From positions 23,210,212 through 23,274,211 of the forward strand of contig NC_054876.1 of the NCBI RefSeq assembly GCF_018320785.1: DNA of 64,000 nucleotides, written 5' to 3'. The stretch comes from Cheilinus undulatus. Lineage: Eukaryota > Chordata > Actinopteri > Labriformes > Labridae. The translations under genes and the position numbers were made by a program. This document shows positions 45,948 to 58,269 of the stretch, in pieces; the stretch's first letter is position 1; every line of letters starts with the position of its first letter. Under the pieces are notes generated by a model. That model was not told where the DNA came from. It worked only from the letters and a program-made list of their open reading frames with translations, and did not search any database.

Positions 45948-46719
45948 ACATAGAACAACTATAACCAGTGTAACCGTCAGATATTTCCAACATAAGACAC
46001 ATCCACATGTATAATCACATCCTAACTGATGTTTCTAATGTAAATGAAGAAATCCTTCTGTTCTCTCAAACAGACAGTGATGGTAACTTAGTAAGAGGGT
46101 CACGTTAAAGTTAAATGGTTAAAAGTAAACCTGTTACCTAAACTTTTCTTTACTATCAGTGTGTAACAGTGCATGCAGTTTGATGCTGCATTGTTTTACT
46201 CCTGACTGTAACTTTTCTCTCCTCATCTCCCTCCATCCTTGTTGTCTGTCTGTCTGCTTCATTTTAGACCACATTAATGCAGACGTGTTGACTCATTAAG
46301 CAACCAAAGGGAACCACAATATCTACAGGGGGAATTATTAAGCTAATTGATACTCGAATTGCGCATCATTTAGACTCTTGGACTTCGAGTCTGTCCGAGT
46401 CTGTCTGACTCAGGTTTGAAGCCCTCGAGGGGTGACTAGGTGAGAGATGTGTCTGTGCCTCAGAGTGCAGAGTCTCTCTGTGACTTTCAGGTGTGGTGAG
46501 GTAAAATAACTCGTTGTACGGATGGGTTTTCTTGAAGGTTCAACATTATGTCGTCCCGTACTGCCCCGCGTTGAGCTAATGTTTTCCAGTGTTTTTTCTG
46601 AAGCTGCTTTGACATGCTGTTATTGTTTAGAAGGGGGCGGGGTGAGTGTTTGTTTCATGAAGCACAAGTTGTGCCACGCTTTAGTGTCCCCCTGGAACAT
46701 AATCCTCAGATATACATTC

Positions 46720-46860
46720 CTCTTAATAAAAAAACACAGCATTTCAGTCAAATTCATTAAAATTTTTGCGATATCCACGTTAAATGGTAGATTCTGTTTT
46801 TATTGGCCAATTCCGCGATTCTGTCTGCAATTCCACCAACGCGGAAACCATAGGGCCCTA
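46720..46860 (-). repeat. TAGGGCCCTATG-type repeat end
   Basis: The reverse complement begins TAGGGCCCTATGGTTTCCGC, the same 12-base edge (TAGGGCCCTATG) that starts the inner boundary at 53269. The interior is AT-rich and non-coding. It overlaps the 152-residue ORF at 46522-46980, which is therefore not credible as a gene. Confidence 0.55.
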
Positions 46861-46862
46861 GA

Positions 46863-49146
46863 CTCTTTGTCTCAGCTCACTCGTCTTTTTGTCTACTCTC
46901 TTTGTCTTTCTAATGATTGTAGGTCCAGGTCCAGGTTCTTATCCAACGACCCCTGGAATAGATCATACGAACCTTTATAATACTGGTAGGGCTGTGATAT
47001 TGATTTTAGGCCATGCCACCCAACCCTATTTGACCGCATACATATATTTTATGAAATTGTTTGTATTTTTGACATACAGCTGAATGTAACCCTGTTTTCC
47101 ATGAGTCGGCTATGAACTTGTTGTCTGAAGAATGCAGTACTTTGGCACACAGGCAGCTCAGTGAACTGAACAAAGAATTTGTTATTGTAAGGCATGTTGT
47201 TGATGGAGTAGGCCGGTCTCTTTATCAATACTTCTATTTTGTGAAAAATGTTGTCTCATCTGTAATTCTCTGTATATGTAAAGTCTGCTGATGGACCAGA
47301 GGTCCATTTTTTAGATATATGGCAAATGCAAAATATATACGCTAATATAATCAGAATGACATTCAGTCCACTCAGGGCCTTGTTCTCTAACATTCATTTG
47401 ACTGTGTCTTTGGAAGTATCAGACTTTGCCCACAGTTGCCTGTCAGCAACTGAATTCTGTTTGTTTGCTTCTACATTGACTGTATGTGCACACATGGACT
47501 ACATGCAGGAATTGGCAAAGTGATCTTCCACAATTTGCTGGGATCACAGTTAATAAACAGTTCTGCATCTCCAGCTTGTTATCTCTGAGGGCATCAGGGA
47601 CTGACTGCTATCAGTAGGTAACTCTTTCCAAATAAGACACCGCTGCGTGGCCTACTTGGAAGCTGTCCAATGTTGTGAGACAGCGAATGTGAGCTGTTTG
47701 CATGATAGTGGAGCTTTGAGCTGAGCACCGCGCTGTCACAGCTAAACCCAGCTTTTTATCCAGACATAAACTAACAGGAAGAGGAGGAAATGTAAAGTAA
47801 AGTGGTGGGTTTTGAAAATATTAATATTCATGGATATTTTTTCCTAGACCTGTTTGTTTGTGAAGTTTTAAAATTAATGGAAGTAGAAGTTTCTACAAAC
47901 GTCTTTTTAAAGCTGTGCATTCAGGCATCCTGCTTATATTTGCTCTCAGTTTTAATAAATGTATTCTTTGTCTGCAAAATACTGTACGGTTGATCAGATG
48001 CTCAGTTAGTTTGTAATCTACTTGTAGCCCAATTGAGTTATAATGTGAACAGTTTTGTTGTTTTCACTTCATTAATGCGCATTAATCAGCAAGAAAACTG
48101 ATGATTTACAAAGTTGTTCAGTGTCCTTTCTAAAGCTTGAGAATTAGAATTAGAATTAGCTTGGCTAATACATCAATCTATCATCATATGCAAGGCAAAA
48201 CAATTGTAATGCAACCCCAGCTGATGCCTGTTTCTTACAGAGACAGAAGAGTGTGTCTGTTTGAGCTCATGGTAAACAACCCTAAGTGTGAACATCAACA
48301 CAGGAAACTGCAGTGGTTTAGAGCTTGCATTGTGACCCTCATATCAAAATTGGTCGGCAAGAAGCAGTGAAGATCATTGAAGACTTTTATATCCAACATG
48401 TGATATTCAGCAGTTGTGAGGGGTGAAGCCACAGCAGCAACATTACATAAAAGTAAATGACATTATTGACAGTGAGGGGAGGGTTTCTGGACACAGCGGG
48501 CAAACAGCCAACACTTCTTTCACTCAACTTAAATGTCTGATACCCTTTCAGGATGTAAACATGATGCTGCAAAAAAAATTGAGCAGGTTCTGTCTTCATC
48601 AGGTTTTTTCTGTTTGTTAGGTGGCAGAAAGGTGAAAGGAAATAAGACCGAAGGCCGGAGTGGCCGAAAGCCACAATTCTGGTAACAGTTTCTCTGAATT
48701 ATGTCCTGTGGTCTCTTTTTGCCTCTATAAACAGACTGAGTATTTAAAAACAGTCAAAGTACTAAATGGGGTTTAAAGTGCTTCTTAAACACTTTTCAGC
48801 TGAAAGAGGATGTCAGGAGTAAAGGCTGCTAGCTGAGCTGCTTCTTACATTAATAGAACTGATGTCATGATTGTTTTTTTTTGCAACAATTCTTTTACCT
48901 TTGAGGAAAAACAACTGTTCACCATCACTTTTCTTCTGTTGGTTTAGCTGGCTTCTTTAACTGAAGATTCCCCCTCCCTTTTTCTGATAGCTCAAATGAT
49001 ATTTCTCTGTAAAAACCTCCATGTAATCCAGCGTGTACTTCACACATGATACTGCTGAAGAAATGGCTCATGCTGCTGTAATAGGTGTGATGGGCTGTTT
49101 GAGCTGACTGCATCAGTAAAAATCTTAATAGCTGATGATCATCATA
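46863..49146. other. Intronic/intergenic DNA without recognised features
   Basis: No exon with convincing splice context was seen. Short frames lack similarity. A tandem GAATTAGAATTAGAATTAG sits at about 48142-48160. Confidence 0.4.
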
Positions 49147-50096
49147 CACTGTAAAATAAAATTATTTGAGCTTACTTACAAAAATATGGAAACTCGTTGC
49201 CTCAAAAATAACAAGTAAACTACACTTGATTTTTGTAGGTTAAAAACTTGTCTATTTTTAGCGTGCAGTGCTTGTTCTAAATGAACCATTTAAGTATTCA
49301 CTTCTAGTTTAAAATCAATTGTTTTAAGTGCTCAAAACTGAGATTCAAATGTTAATTTAAGTTTGCAGGACTTTGGTTAAATCATCTACTTTGAGTGTGC
49401 AGTACTTAATATTTTAAGTTCATAGCACTCAAAATAACACCATTAACTGCTCACCTTAAATTGTCAAACAGTACTCACTGAAGAAGTGTTTTTTTTTTTA
49501 AGTTGTCATTTCACCTTAATTCATTAATGTCAGTATGCCATCCAACATTCACTGCCATTAATAACATTAACATTGCCCCCCCCCCATAGGCAGGACCTCT
49601 CTAATTGAGGCAGCAACTTCACTCGTGGTGCATTTTATTTAATTTTTTTAATTTAACTGTTATTTAACCTGGAGATAACCTCAGTGAGATTAAAAATCTC
49701 TTTTTCAAGAGGTTCCTGGCAGTGGCAGCGAACAGAGTGCATCAAGGTTTAGTGCCCAAAGGCTTTCTGGGAAAACTTAACAGATTTGTCATAACTTAAA
49801 TAATTTAGTAGTAACAAAAATACTTAAATTGCTTGAGTACTGTTCACTTATAACTAAGTAGCCTAACTGTACTATCAGCTCATAAAAATAGAGTTGAAAT
49901 AGCTGTTTTGAATTTTTAAGTTAACACAACTCTATTTTACCCCCTTTTTATTTGTTTAAACCAAGTTAACTAAAGTAAACTGAGCCCTTTAGCTGTTATG
50001 GCCAAGAAGTACAAGCAACTTGTTTATAATAAGTATTTAGAACAGGTTACAAAAAACAGAGTTAGTTCAACTCAATGTTTCTGAGTAAAATTGATG
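49147..50096. mobile_element. Candidate CACTG-ended DNA element
   Basis: The left edge CACTGTAAAATAAAATTATT begins an AT-rich stretch rich in TTTAAGTT/AACTTAAA words, and the right part ends with GAGTTAGTTCAACTCAATG and TGAGTAAAAT. This is the style of fish CACTGTAAAA elements. A segment at 49640-49745 resembles the TTATTTAACCTGG / AAAATCTCTTTTTCAAGAGG retroelement tail seen near 32.9 kb and is probably a nested insertion. The right terminus is not well defined. Confidence 0.4.
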
Positions 50097-50435
50097 GTGG
50101 TGTTTGAAGTGTACTTGTATATTTTAATATGATTTCTGAGCAGAATTATTTTGTGCTCCTCAAACTAGGTGAGCCTAATCATATACTTTAGGGAGTGCTG
50201 TAACCTGTCTTGCACATTTATGGACAAGTAGCCAGCTGAAGTGTTTGCTTAAGCCTGATTTAAGCCTGTTTCAGACTGGGTGTATGAGACGTGCGGCTCA
50301 GCAGCACCACAGCTTGTATGTTAACAAGTCAGAGCTTTCAGAGCACGTCTCACGTACAGGAAATCTTGAGAATAGAGGGCTTGCCTATTTTTTGTGAGCT
50401 GCTTGTATCTCTCAGCTGAAGTTGACAGGAAAAAT

Positions 50436-50495
50436 ATGTAATTATCGATCAAAATAATTATTATTATTTTGGCAAAAATCGTGCAGCTCTACTTT
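50436..50495. repeat. Fragment of the GGCTGCANGATTTTGGC-type repeat
   Basis: Contains ATCAAAATAATTATTATTATTTTGGCAAAAATCGTGCAG, given here only as landmarks TTTTGGCAAAAATC and GTGCAGCTCT, the complement of the left edge of the repeat at 1346-1738. Only this end was recognised. Confidence 0.4.
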
Positions 50496-50741
50496 AAGTT
50501 GTGTTTTAAGGACTGAAGTTTTAGGTCTGACCTACATTTATATGTTAGTATTTATATTGATATCAGCTAAAATGAATTTCTAAATATAGGCATGATTCAA
50601 GGCTGTAATGGTGTCAGTTAGCGACATTGTTTTAAAGTGTATTATGTGTGCTTGTTTTCTACAATGCTGATATTTTCTCAGACCGTTTCTTGTCCAACAT
50701 TAATAGGTCCCAGCCAGCAACATCCACTCAGTTTCATCTCC

Positions 50742-50764
50742 ATAAACAAACAAACAAACAAACA
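50742..50764 (+). repeat. (AAAC)n microsatellite
   Basis: Five to six AAAC units in a row. Too short to be of functional interest. Confidence 0.8.
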
Positions 50765-52885
50765 TTAAAACCTCAACACTGTAACCCCACTGCGGTAGTT
50801 TTTGTTGTTGTTATCACAAGTATAAATGCTCAGATCAGCTAAGGATGTGTTTTAGCTCTGCATAGATTTGGAGCAGGAGTATAAATAAGTCTTCAGTCTG
50901 AGTAAAGCCTTAGTGAGAAATTCATCTCTTGTGTTTTGGGGGCTGTTGTTGGCAGTCATAAATATCCGGCTCTACATCACAGCTGGTGTCAGCTACTGAG
51001 CAGCATGTTGGATTATATTAAATTCTGCTACTGTAAAATATTCTGTGCAGCTTTTAACAGAGGCAAGGTTTCCCTTTCTGCATGTTTGTGAGATCTCTGG
51101 GTGTGAACACAGGCTGCTTTCTCTGTGAAAACACAGAGTCTGTATTAATGCTGCTGGGTACTGTGGTGTTAGAGCCATATGTTCACTGATTGTGTCTCTG
51201 CTACAAGTGAAACCAGACACAGCTGCCCTGAAAGGAAGCACACATTGAGATAAGATAATGATCACAACTCAGTGTCGCACTCAGAGGCCGAACTTCCAAA
51301 AATACTGTTGTCATTAGGAGTGATGGTGTGTGCATATTAATGTGCACAGCCTTGTGTGCTGGCTTTGGTGGGTTGGAGGTGTTGCTTTTACAGTCACTGT
51401 TGTGCTTTGTAGTGTGTGTGTGTTTTCTGCCACTTCCTGTCTCCATGCAAAGTGTGTGCAGAGGGACAGAGCTCTGGGGTGAGAAGTTCAGTTGAGTCAG
51501 GCAGCACCCAGTGAGAGGAAGTGATGTTGAATCTGGCCTCAGAGGGGTGGGATTGGTTAGTGTGTCAGCTGTTCGCTGCAGGGATCATGCAGATTCTCAT
51601 TTATTTGCAATGCAAAAGCACAAAGGGACCAAAATCTGACAGTGTGTTGGAGCCAGTATTAGGTGCAGAAAGAAGCAGTTGTTAGCAGAGGATATTGATA
51701 TCAGTTTAAAAGCTGTGTATACAGACTCAATCAAATAATTAGTCAATCAGAACTGGGACTCAGTTTAGTTTAGAAAAGCCGGTGCTTTCTGAGCACATGA
51801 CAGTGGCCGAGTTTGTTCTGCACCACAAATTTCAAAGAAACTTCTTATTGCAACAACTTCTGGCAGCTTCTGTGGAGACTGAAGGCTGCTGTAAAGAGCA
51901 TGAAATCATTTAACAGCTGTCAGACATTCATTTGTTCCCATACACCAATAATCTGACTATGCAACAAGAAGTTTCCTTTTCTGACATTGTAAATCACCTG
52001 ATCATCCTTTCTTCAATCCACACTTCGAACCCCTGAGAAAGCTCCAAGTTAATTTTAAAATTGTTTTTGAATTATATCACTATGAACTAAATGTTTCAAA
52101 GTCCTTTTAACTGTTGGTAGGGGTGGAGACATTAGCTTCCAGGCTGTTTTAACCTGTAATACTGATGTATCTGCTCATAACGAGAGCACTGCCAGAGTCC
52201 TTCTACTCTTTCTTTTGGGATGGATGCCCATAATTTTACACTACACTCCAATGGTTACAAAACTCTCAAGCCTGGTTTTTACTTTAGCACCGGATCTACG
52301 CTGTAGTGAACTATACTGGTGTGAGCACTACTTACTTCTGTCTTGGTGTGTCCGCGTCACTCCACAACACTCCGCCTACTCCTTGCTTATTTGTGTAAAG
52401 GAAACCATGGCAACTGAAACTAAGCATATCATGTTGGAATTGGAGTTGAGCAGCAGCTGATTGTACAGCAGGTATTGCAAAGAAGAAGAAAGAGGAGGTG
52501 GAATAAACAGGTACCGAGTCAGCTGTGGCACAGACATGGATATTTCCAGATGTCGGCAAGTGGATTTGACAAATCTGGAGCAATCTATCTGACACTACAG
52601 GACACATAATAAACTTGCGGACATTGCTCAGACAGTCACCTGATTTAACCCCCAATCACAGGGCTGGTAGTTATATTTAAAGGAGGTGCATGTCAGGAAA
52701 GTGTGTCAGCTTCTGCATGATGGTCAGACCTACAACATCTGTAAGGTAGAGCTGCATATGGCCTGAAACTTAAATCACAGTATTTGTTTTTTTGCCCTTT
52801 ACGGTGACCGTTATGGGTGCTCGTGGTTATGTTTATCCCAGTAGGGTAACTGTGGCTTCCCTCATCCTTAGTAACAGTTGTGGTT
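50765..52885. other. Intronic/intergenic DNA without recognised features
   Basis: Slightly GC-richer than the surroundings with several TGTGTG runs near 51410. No exon-like ORF and no definable repeat were found. Confidence 0.4.
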
Positions 52886-53725
52886 AGGAATGCACGATAT
52901 TGGATTTTTTACGCTATCCTATCTGCAGATATTTACAAATTACTTTTAACTGATTCCAATACGGTATTTAAATATTGTTGAGTTACAACTTTAATCCTAA
53001 AAACACTAAACTTAGATTTTGAGGAAGGACAAATTAACAAATTTAGGCCCTTAAAACACACTTGAAAGCAGGGGTAAACAATTAAAATTCAAAAAGGTCC
53101 AGTCAGAAAAAAATACATTAAACCAAAGGTCTGGTACAGCATAATGTCTAACTTGAGTTAGAGAGATCTGTGGATCTGTGTGCGATTTCAGGGACTTGTT
53201 GCACTGATAAAATATGAAAATTTCTTTGTCTACAGCTCACCTGTTTCTCTGTGTGTGAATCTCTTCTTTAGGGCCCTATGAAATCCGTTTTATTTTTTTC
53301 CCAAATTCTGTTTTAATATTTTGGAATTCTGTTTTTTAACCTTTCCACTAATTTTAACATAAAAAAGAGTGCCCTGTTTATGTAAATGAATAAAATGTTC
53401 ACCAGTTAAATAGAAACAACCTTAAATTTATTGAAAAAGGGCCACAGTTGACCCATGAGCCACATATTTGATAACCCTGACATAAAATAACTAAAGTGTA
53501 TGGAATAATGAAGAATAAAGACGTCAGCAAGTATAGATCTGTTTGTCCTGCCTAAAACTCCACTAACTTGATTGTTTGTAGGGCCAGTATTTTCAGCTGT
53601 AGGCAGATTTTTATAGCCAAAATACTGGTTTTAAAATCGACTGTTCATTTAATCTGCAGACTTTTTAAGCTACTATCTGCTGCTACCGATATCATGCAGA
53701 TAATATTGTGCACCCCTGATTGCTA
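52886..53725. mobile_element. hAT-like element interrupted by a second hAT-like element
   Basis: The left edge AGGAATGCACGATATTGG and the reverse complement of the right edge, CAGGGGTGCACAATATTATC, match over the GCACRATATT core. The middle (53069-53479) is occupied by a different element present on its own at 45553-45947. Non-coding throughout. Confidence 0.55.
53069..53479. mobile_element. hAT-like non-autonomous element, copy 2 (nested)
   Basis: Left end CAGGGGTAAACAATTAAAA and right end TTTGATAACCCTG match the copy at 45553-45947, as do interior words CATAATGTCTAACTTGAG and CTGATAAAATATGAAAAT. The internal word TAGGGCCCTATG at 53269-53280 marks where the short copy at 44569 begins. The flanking octamers do not match well, so the target duplication has decayed. 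Confidence 0.75.
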
Positions 53726-56700
53726 ATTCCCTAAAACAAGCCTGTGCTGGCATGCTGAACTCATGTCTGAGCAAAAGAAGGACGTATTTGATAACGCTTT
53801 CTGTGTTCACTTCTTTGTAACCACTCATGTAGTTTTTAGTCACATGAGATCAGTTTTGATGATCTGGATGGATTATTATTTGTAAATGTTCACAGCGGAG
53901 GGAGAGAGCACAGTGAGCGATGGACTTTAATGAAGGAGACTATGATGCACTCTGCGTTGAATTAGCGAGCTCATCTTGGCAGAAAAGATAGAAAATAAAT
54001 GATCAGACAATGCAGGAACTTTAAGCGCTACCTCTCATTCTTTCTATGTTTGTTTCTGGTATTTGTTGGTCTCAGTATGAAATATTTTGATTGGTCTGAA
54101 GACGGACAGAGATGCACGCAGCAGCGGCACCGCTGTTGATCAGATCGATGAGAGAAATAAAAAGTTGTCTAACTTTTACCTCGGTCAAAGCTTAGTATTC
54201 CTGTTTCCCTTTCATTTTACGCTGTTGCCCTTTGTCCCATCATCAGCCCTCTCTGCCTTGCAGCTAAATGTTAACCTGATGCACGTAACATGTGTTGACT
54301 CGTTTTAGAGCGGGGGGAAATCTAGACTTTCAGGTGTGTGTGGGGGGGGGTCCTGATTTTTCCATTTGTGCAATAAAGCAGAACAAAGTAGTGTTAAAAA
54401 AATAAATACATAAAATTATCAACTGACATTTGCAAATTCTAGTTGGACATAAAAATAAGTCATTCAGAGATTTAGCGAAGAGGTGGAGTTGTTAGTTGAA
54501 AGAACAAATTATTTGGGGTTGTTAAATGTTTTATTAATTATTTGTATGAATTTGTAAAAAGTAGATTTTGAAATTATAAATGCTTTTGCAAATTATTAAA
54601 GTGTTTTAGTGACAGGAGCCATTATCGTTTTTTTTTTCCTCCTAAAAGTAGCGATTCAGGCATAGTTGAGGTACCGGTACCATTTTAAGAGTATTGATTT
54701 AGCACTGGTATAGGAAAAAACACAAGCGATACCCAACCCTACTACTGTACAGAGCAAACACTTTCAATTCAAACTTGTTTCACTGGGGCGTAGATTGTTT
54801 AGTGGATTGAAGCTAGTCTTCCATACAAGGAGTACAACCAGTCAGCAGCTCAGGTTCAAATCCTTTATCGCTCTACCTTGCTTCCTATTCCATCCGCTGT
54901 CCTGTCCTCTCCAAATAAGGCAAAAAAACCCAAAATAAACCAATCTGAAAAATTAGGTTGAACATTTGCCTGAGTGTTGAGAAGAGACTTAAAGATGATT
55001 TTAGTAGGGTTGGATTTGTATATTAGTCTTTTGTCCTCTAACACCTGACAATACAAGCAACACAAACTTCTTCACAGCTTGCACATCAGATGAGTTTCTG
55101 TTGTTGCCTCACACAGTCATACCAGCTCACTGACTTTAAATTGGGATGATGTGAAGTGCTATAAATCAGCTTTTCAATATGTCCGGAAGCTGTGCAACTA
55201 TAAAACGTCTGACATTACCAGAAATGTTGAAAAGACTACATTTACACCAACACAAAGCAATTTTGTTGGCAGGCAGTTTATCAGAACTTTCTCACAGATG
55301 GCAATCACAGCGCTGCGCTGGCATTTCTATAAAATTTTGAAAGATTTTCAAATCAAGACTGGAACAAAAAAATACAAGTTTGAAGCCTTGGTTCCTTTTT
55401 TACCTTGAGGTGACTAATCATATTATGAAGTTGTAAACTGTGTTGTTGAATTCTGAAAAGTAACCAGAATTTCTCATTTCTAAAAATGTTTCAATCTCTG
55501 TCATTTTAGTGACTGAATGTATTAAAGAGTACTCAACTCAACCACCGGCAGCTCAACCCAGTTTGTTGGTTTACACTGCGTCATGATACAGGCCCCTGAA
55601 AGTCTGTGAGAGCAAAGGAAAGAAGAGGAAAACAGAAGAGATTAAGATAGGCTAGTATGGCCCAGGGTTGTGTTGACTTTAGGTCCAGCTCCAGAGATGG
55701 AGACAGACTGCAGAGCTACACATCAGTAAACACAGAGGCCTGGAGACAACACTTCGGCTTTTTTAGAAACACTCAGACACAGATTCCCATCATGTCTCAC
55801 CTTAAAGATATAGCAGCTATTTATATGACAAACATGGGCCTGAATGTTGAGTTAATTTATACAGAGATAATACATCTAAAAGGCCAAAGAAGAATTCTTC
55901 TATAACTGAGATAAAGTAAATGGATCAAACACCTGCTCAAGGAAGTAGTTGACAGAGTTCAAAAATGAAAAAAGGGGTCAGGGGTAGCCACTAAAATGTT
56001 GTTCTTATTTAGGGAGAATTATCTGTTGAATCTGCAGCTCCCCTCAGCTTCACAGCCAGTTTTGAATCTCTCTATACCACAATTTACTGTTTTGGTTCAT
56101 TCAGAAGGAATGATTTAAATGTCATCAACCTGCTATGAATGTTCATGAATATTTCCTTCTGCTTTCATATTGGCTCAGCTCCACTTCTTGCTGAAATTTA
56201 ACCCCGTGCTGGCTGGAGGTGTCCTAGATAGAGATTGGTTGAAAATGTGGCTCTTTGTGTTCATATGCAGCTAATCCTGGGAGTTTAGTGCATGTGTGAA
56301 AACACCATCAGTGTTCGTTTCAGCCTTAGCTGTTTTTCAGAGGAAACGCTGAGTTTCTAAATACCAAACAGGGACAGAGATAGTTAGCTTAGAACTCATG
56401 AACAGTCAGACACTTACAGAAGGAAATTCTGCAGAGATCTGACACAAAGACAAGGTTTAGATACCCTCTCTGTCAGGTCACACATGTGCTTTTAAATGAT
56501 TAATGATGCTGCTCTGGAGCTAAAATGATTTGTCAACAGGCTGATTAATTTAAGTGTCAGTGTTGTTATCACAACTTGCTTCCAATCATCAGGAGTTTTA
56601 TTGATAAAATATTAGGTTTTTAAACTTTTTTTAAAGATATAATACGCTGCTTTCAGCAAAGATATCCAATAGACACTATACTTAAGTGCCAGTCTCTCAT

Positions 56701-58008
56701 ACCCTGTTTACATAATGTATTAACAGGATTTTATACCTGATTTGGGCCCTGGATTTTTGGCATGTGGTATCCATGTTAAAGGTTGAGCTATGACTTCTAC
56801 TTCACTAAGCAATAAAGACAAGGTGTAATTATTGCAATATCTATCATTTATCTGCTGGTGTGAAATAAAACAGAGGGGAAATCAGGGGTTTACTGTGGGT
56901 AAGTTTTACCCGCATGGCTGTTTAAGATACAAATAGCCATTTATAAAAGTTGGAGTAAGGCAGACATATTTTATAACACCAGGTGCTACTGATAAACTTT
57001 GGGAAAAGTCAGTGACTATCAGACTTTTAGATTTCATCATTACAAAGTTAGACATAATCAAAGAACAGCCTTGGGTGAATTTTACCTGATGGCGATATTA
57101 GTGTTAAACAACCACCAGTCAGCCGGCATGGATCTGTGGTATTCTGCTCGTAAACAAACAACGGTTTTATTTCTGTTCATCGAGTCTTGTGTGGAGTGAT
57201 GGCAGTTGCTGCTCTTTTAGAGATCCTGACTTTTTGTCTCAGCTCACCAAGAACAAAGAAAACAAAGGAAACCATCTCTCAAACAGAAGTTGGCCCCCAT
57301 TGCTTGAAAAAGCAGCCAACTCTTAGAATCAGCTTCCTTATCCATTAACACTGAGTTGTCATTTCAATTTCACTGGTACCCTACAACATGTATTTGCCAT
57401 ATAGTAAATCATGGTTTCCTGTAAAAACATATGTGTGACAGCATGAGGAAGAAAATAAATGATGCAACAGAATGAAGTATGGGCTGTCGTTTGCTTGAGA
57501 AACAGGCAAGTGAGTCCTGATATCAGGTCGTCCCTCAGGATGCATTGTTTATATGGATGTGTCTGTGATCATTTTTTCTGGTTGGGGTTCTCCTTGACTT
57601 TTGCTTTTGAAACAAAACTCTGCTGTTTTGTCAATTCGTACAATATTAAGTGGATGGGACTGTCTCTTCTTCCATGTGGTAACAGGGAGGGTTCATGTTA
57701 AAACATGTATGAAACTTTTTTGAGACTCTGAGTAAAACATAAACAAGCTGAAGGAAGGGCCACCCTTTCCGTGTGAATTCAGAGCCGAGAACAACAAACC
57801 CAGAATGCTGCATATTGCACCTTTAGGCTTGAAAGAGTGAGAAATTAAATCTGTGAACATTTTTGGTGATTCAGTGGTTCAGCAGTGGTTGATTTTAGTC
57901 CCTGGTGTATTTTTCACATCAGGTCAATTAATGTATGTGTTTCTGCTGTGCTCTTTCTGTGTTTCCTCCGTGTTGACTCTATTTTTGGTCTCTGCGTTTC
58001 TCCCACAG
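53726..58008. other. Rest of the probable first intron (apart from the SINE)
   Basis: AT-rich, with a G-run near 54341-54350. No exon-like ORF was recognised. The sequence becomes pyrimidine-rich near 57990 and forms a good acceptor (tttctcccacag) before the exon at 58009. Confidence 0.4.
54785..54945 (+). mobile_element. Second tRNA-derived SINE, decayed
   Basis: A B-box-like AGGTTCAAATCC at about 54850 is followed by CTGTCCTGTCCTCTCCAAAT and AAGGCAAAAAAACCCAAAAT, the same body and tail order as the SINE at 31465-31666. The promoter boxes are eroded. Target duplications were not identified. Confidence 0.55.
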
Positions 58009-58269
58009 ACCTTAAGTGTTCAGAGAACCACACCAAACCACAACACACCACAAGACCAGACCACAGCAGGTCACGTCAAGCAACTGAACCCCCCTCCCCC
58101 TCTCCCCTTCCTCCCCCCTGCCTGAAGGCTGCATCCATCATCACCCTGTGATCGTCTTCATTCAGCAGAAAGTCATCGTGCTGTAAGTCGACCTACCACC
58201 ACTGGGACCGGACAGGAAGCCCAGAGGTTCCTCCGCTGGAGCTCTGAGCTGTGCCTGGCAATGCCTCAG
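58009..58269 (+). CDS. Probable second exon with start codon of an unrecognised gene
   Basis: A strong acceptor (tttctcccacag) precedes 58009 and a strong donor (CAG|GTAAGA) follows 58269. The only translated part inside the window would be ATG CCT CAG at 58261-58269 (Met-Pro-Gln); the rest would be 5' UTR, with a C-rich stretch at 58089-58120. The following exon is not in the window, so the protein cannot be named. An alternative is a non-coding exon or a chance splice-site pair. Confidence 0.4.

Noticed and set aside
46522..46980. 152-residue plus-strand ORF, one of the longest in the window
   Set aside because: It overlaps the TAGGGCCCTATG-type repeat, has no recognisable domain and no splice or promoter context.
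55151..55408. Plus-strand ORF of 85 residues
   Set aside because: No domain, no splice signals and no conserved-looking sequence; most likely chance in AT-rich DNA.
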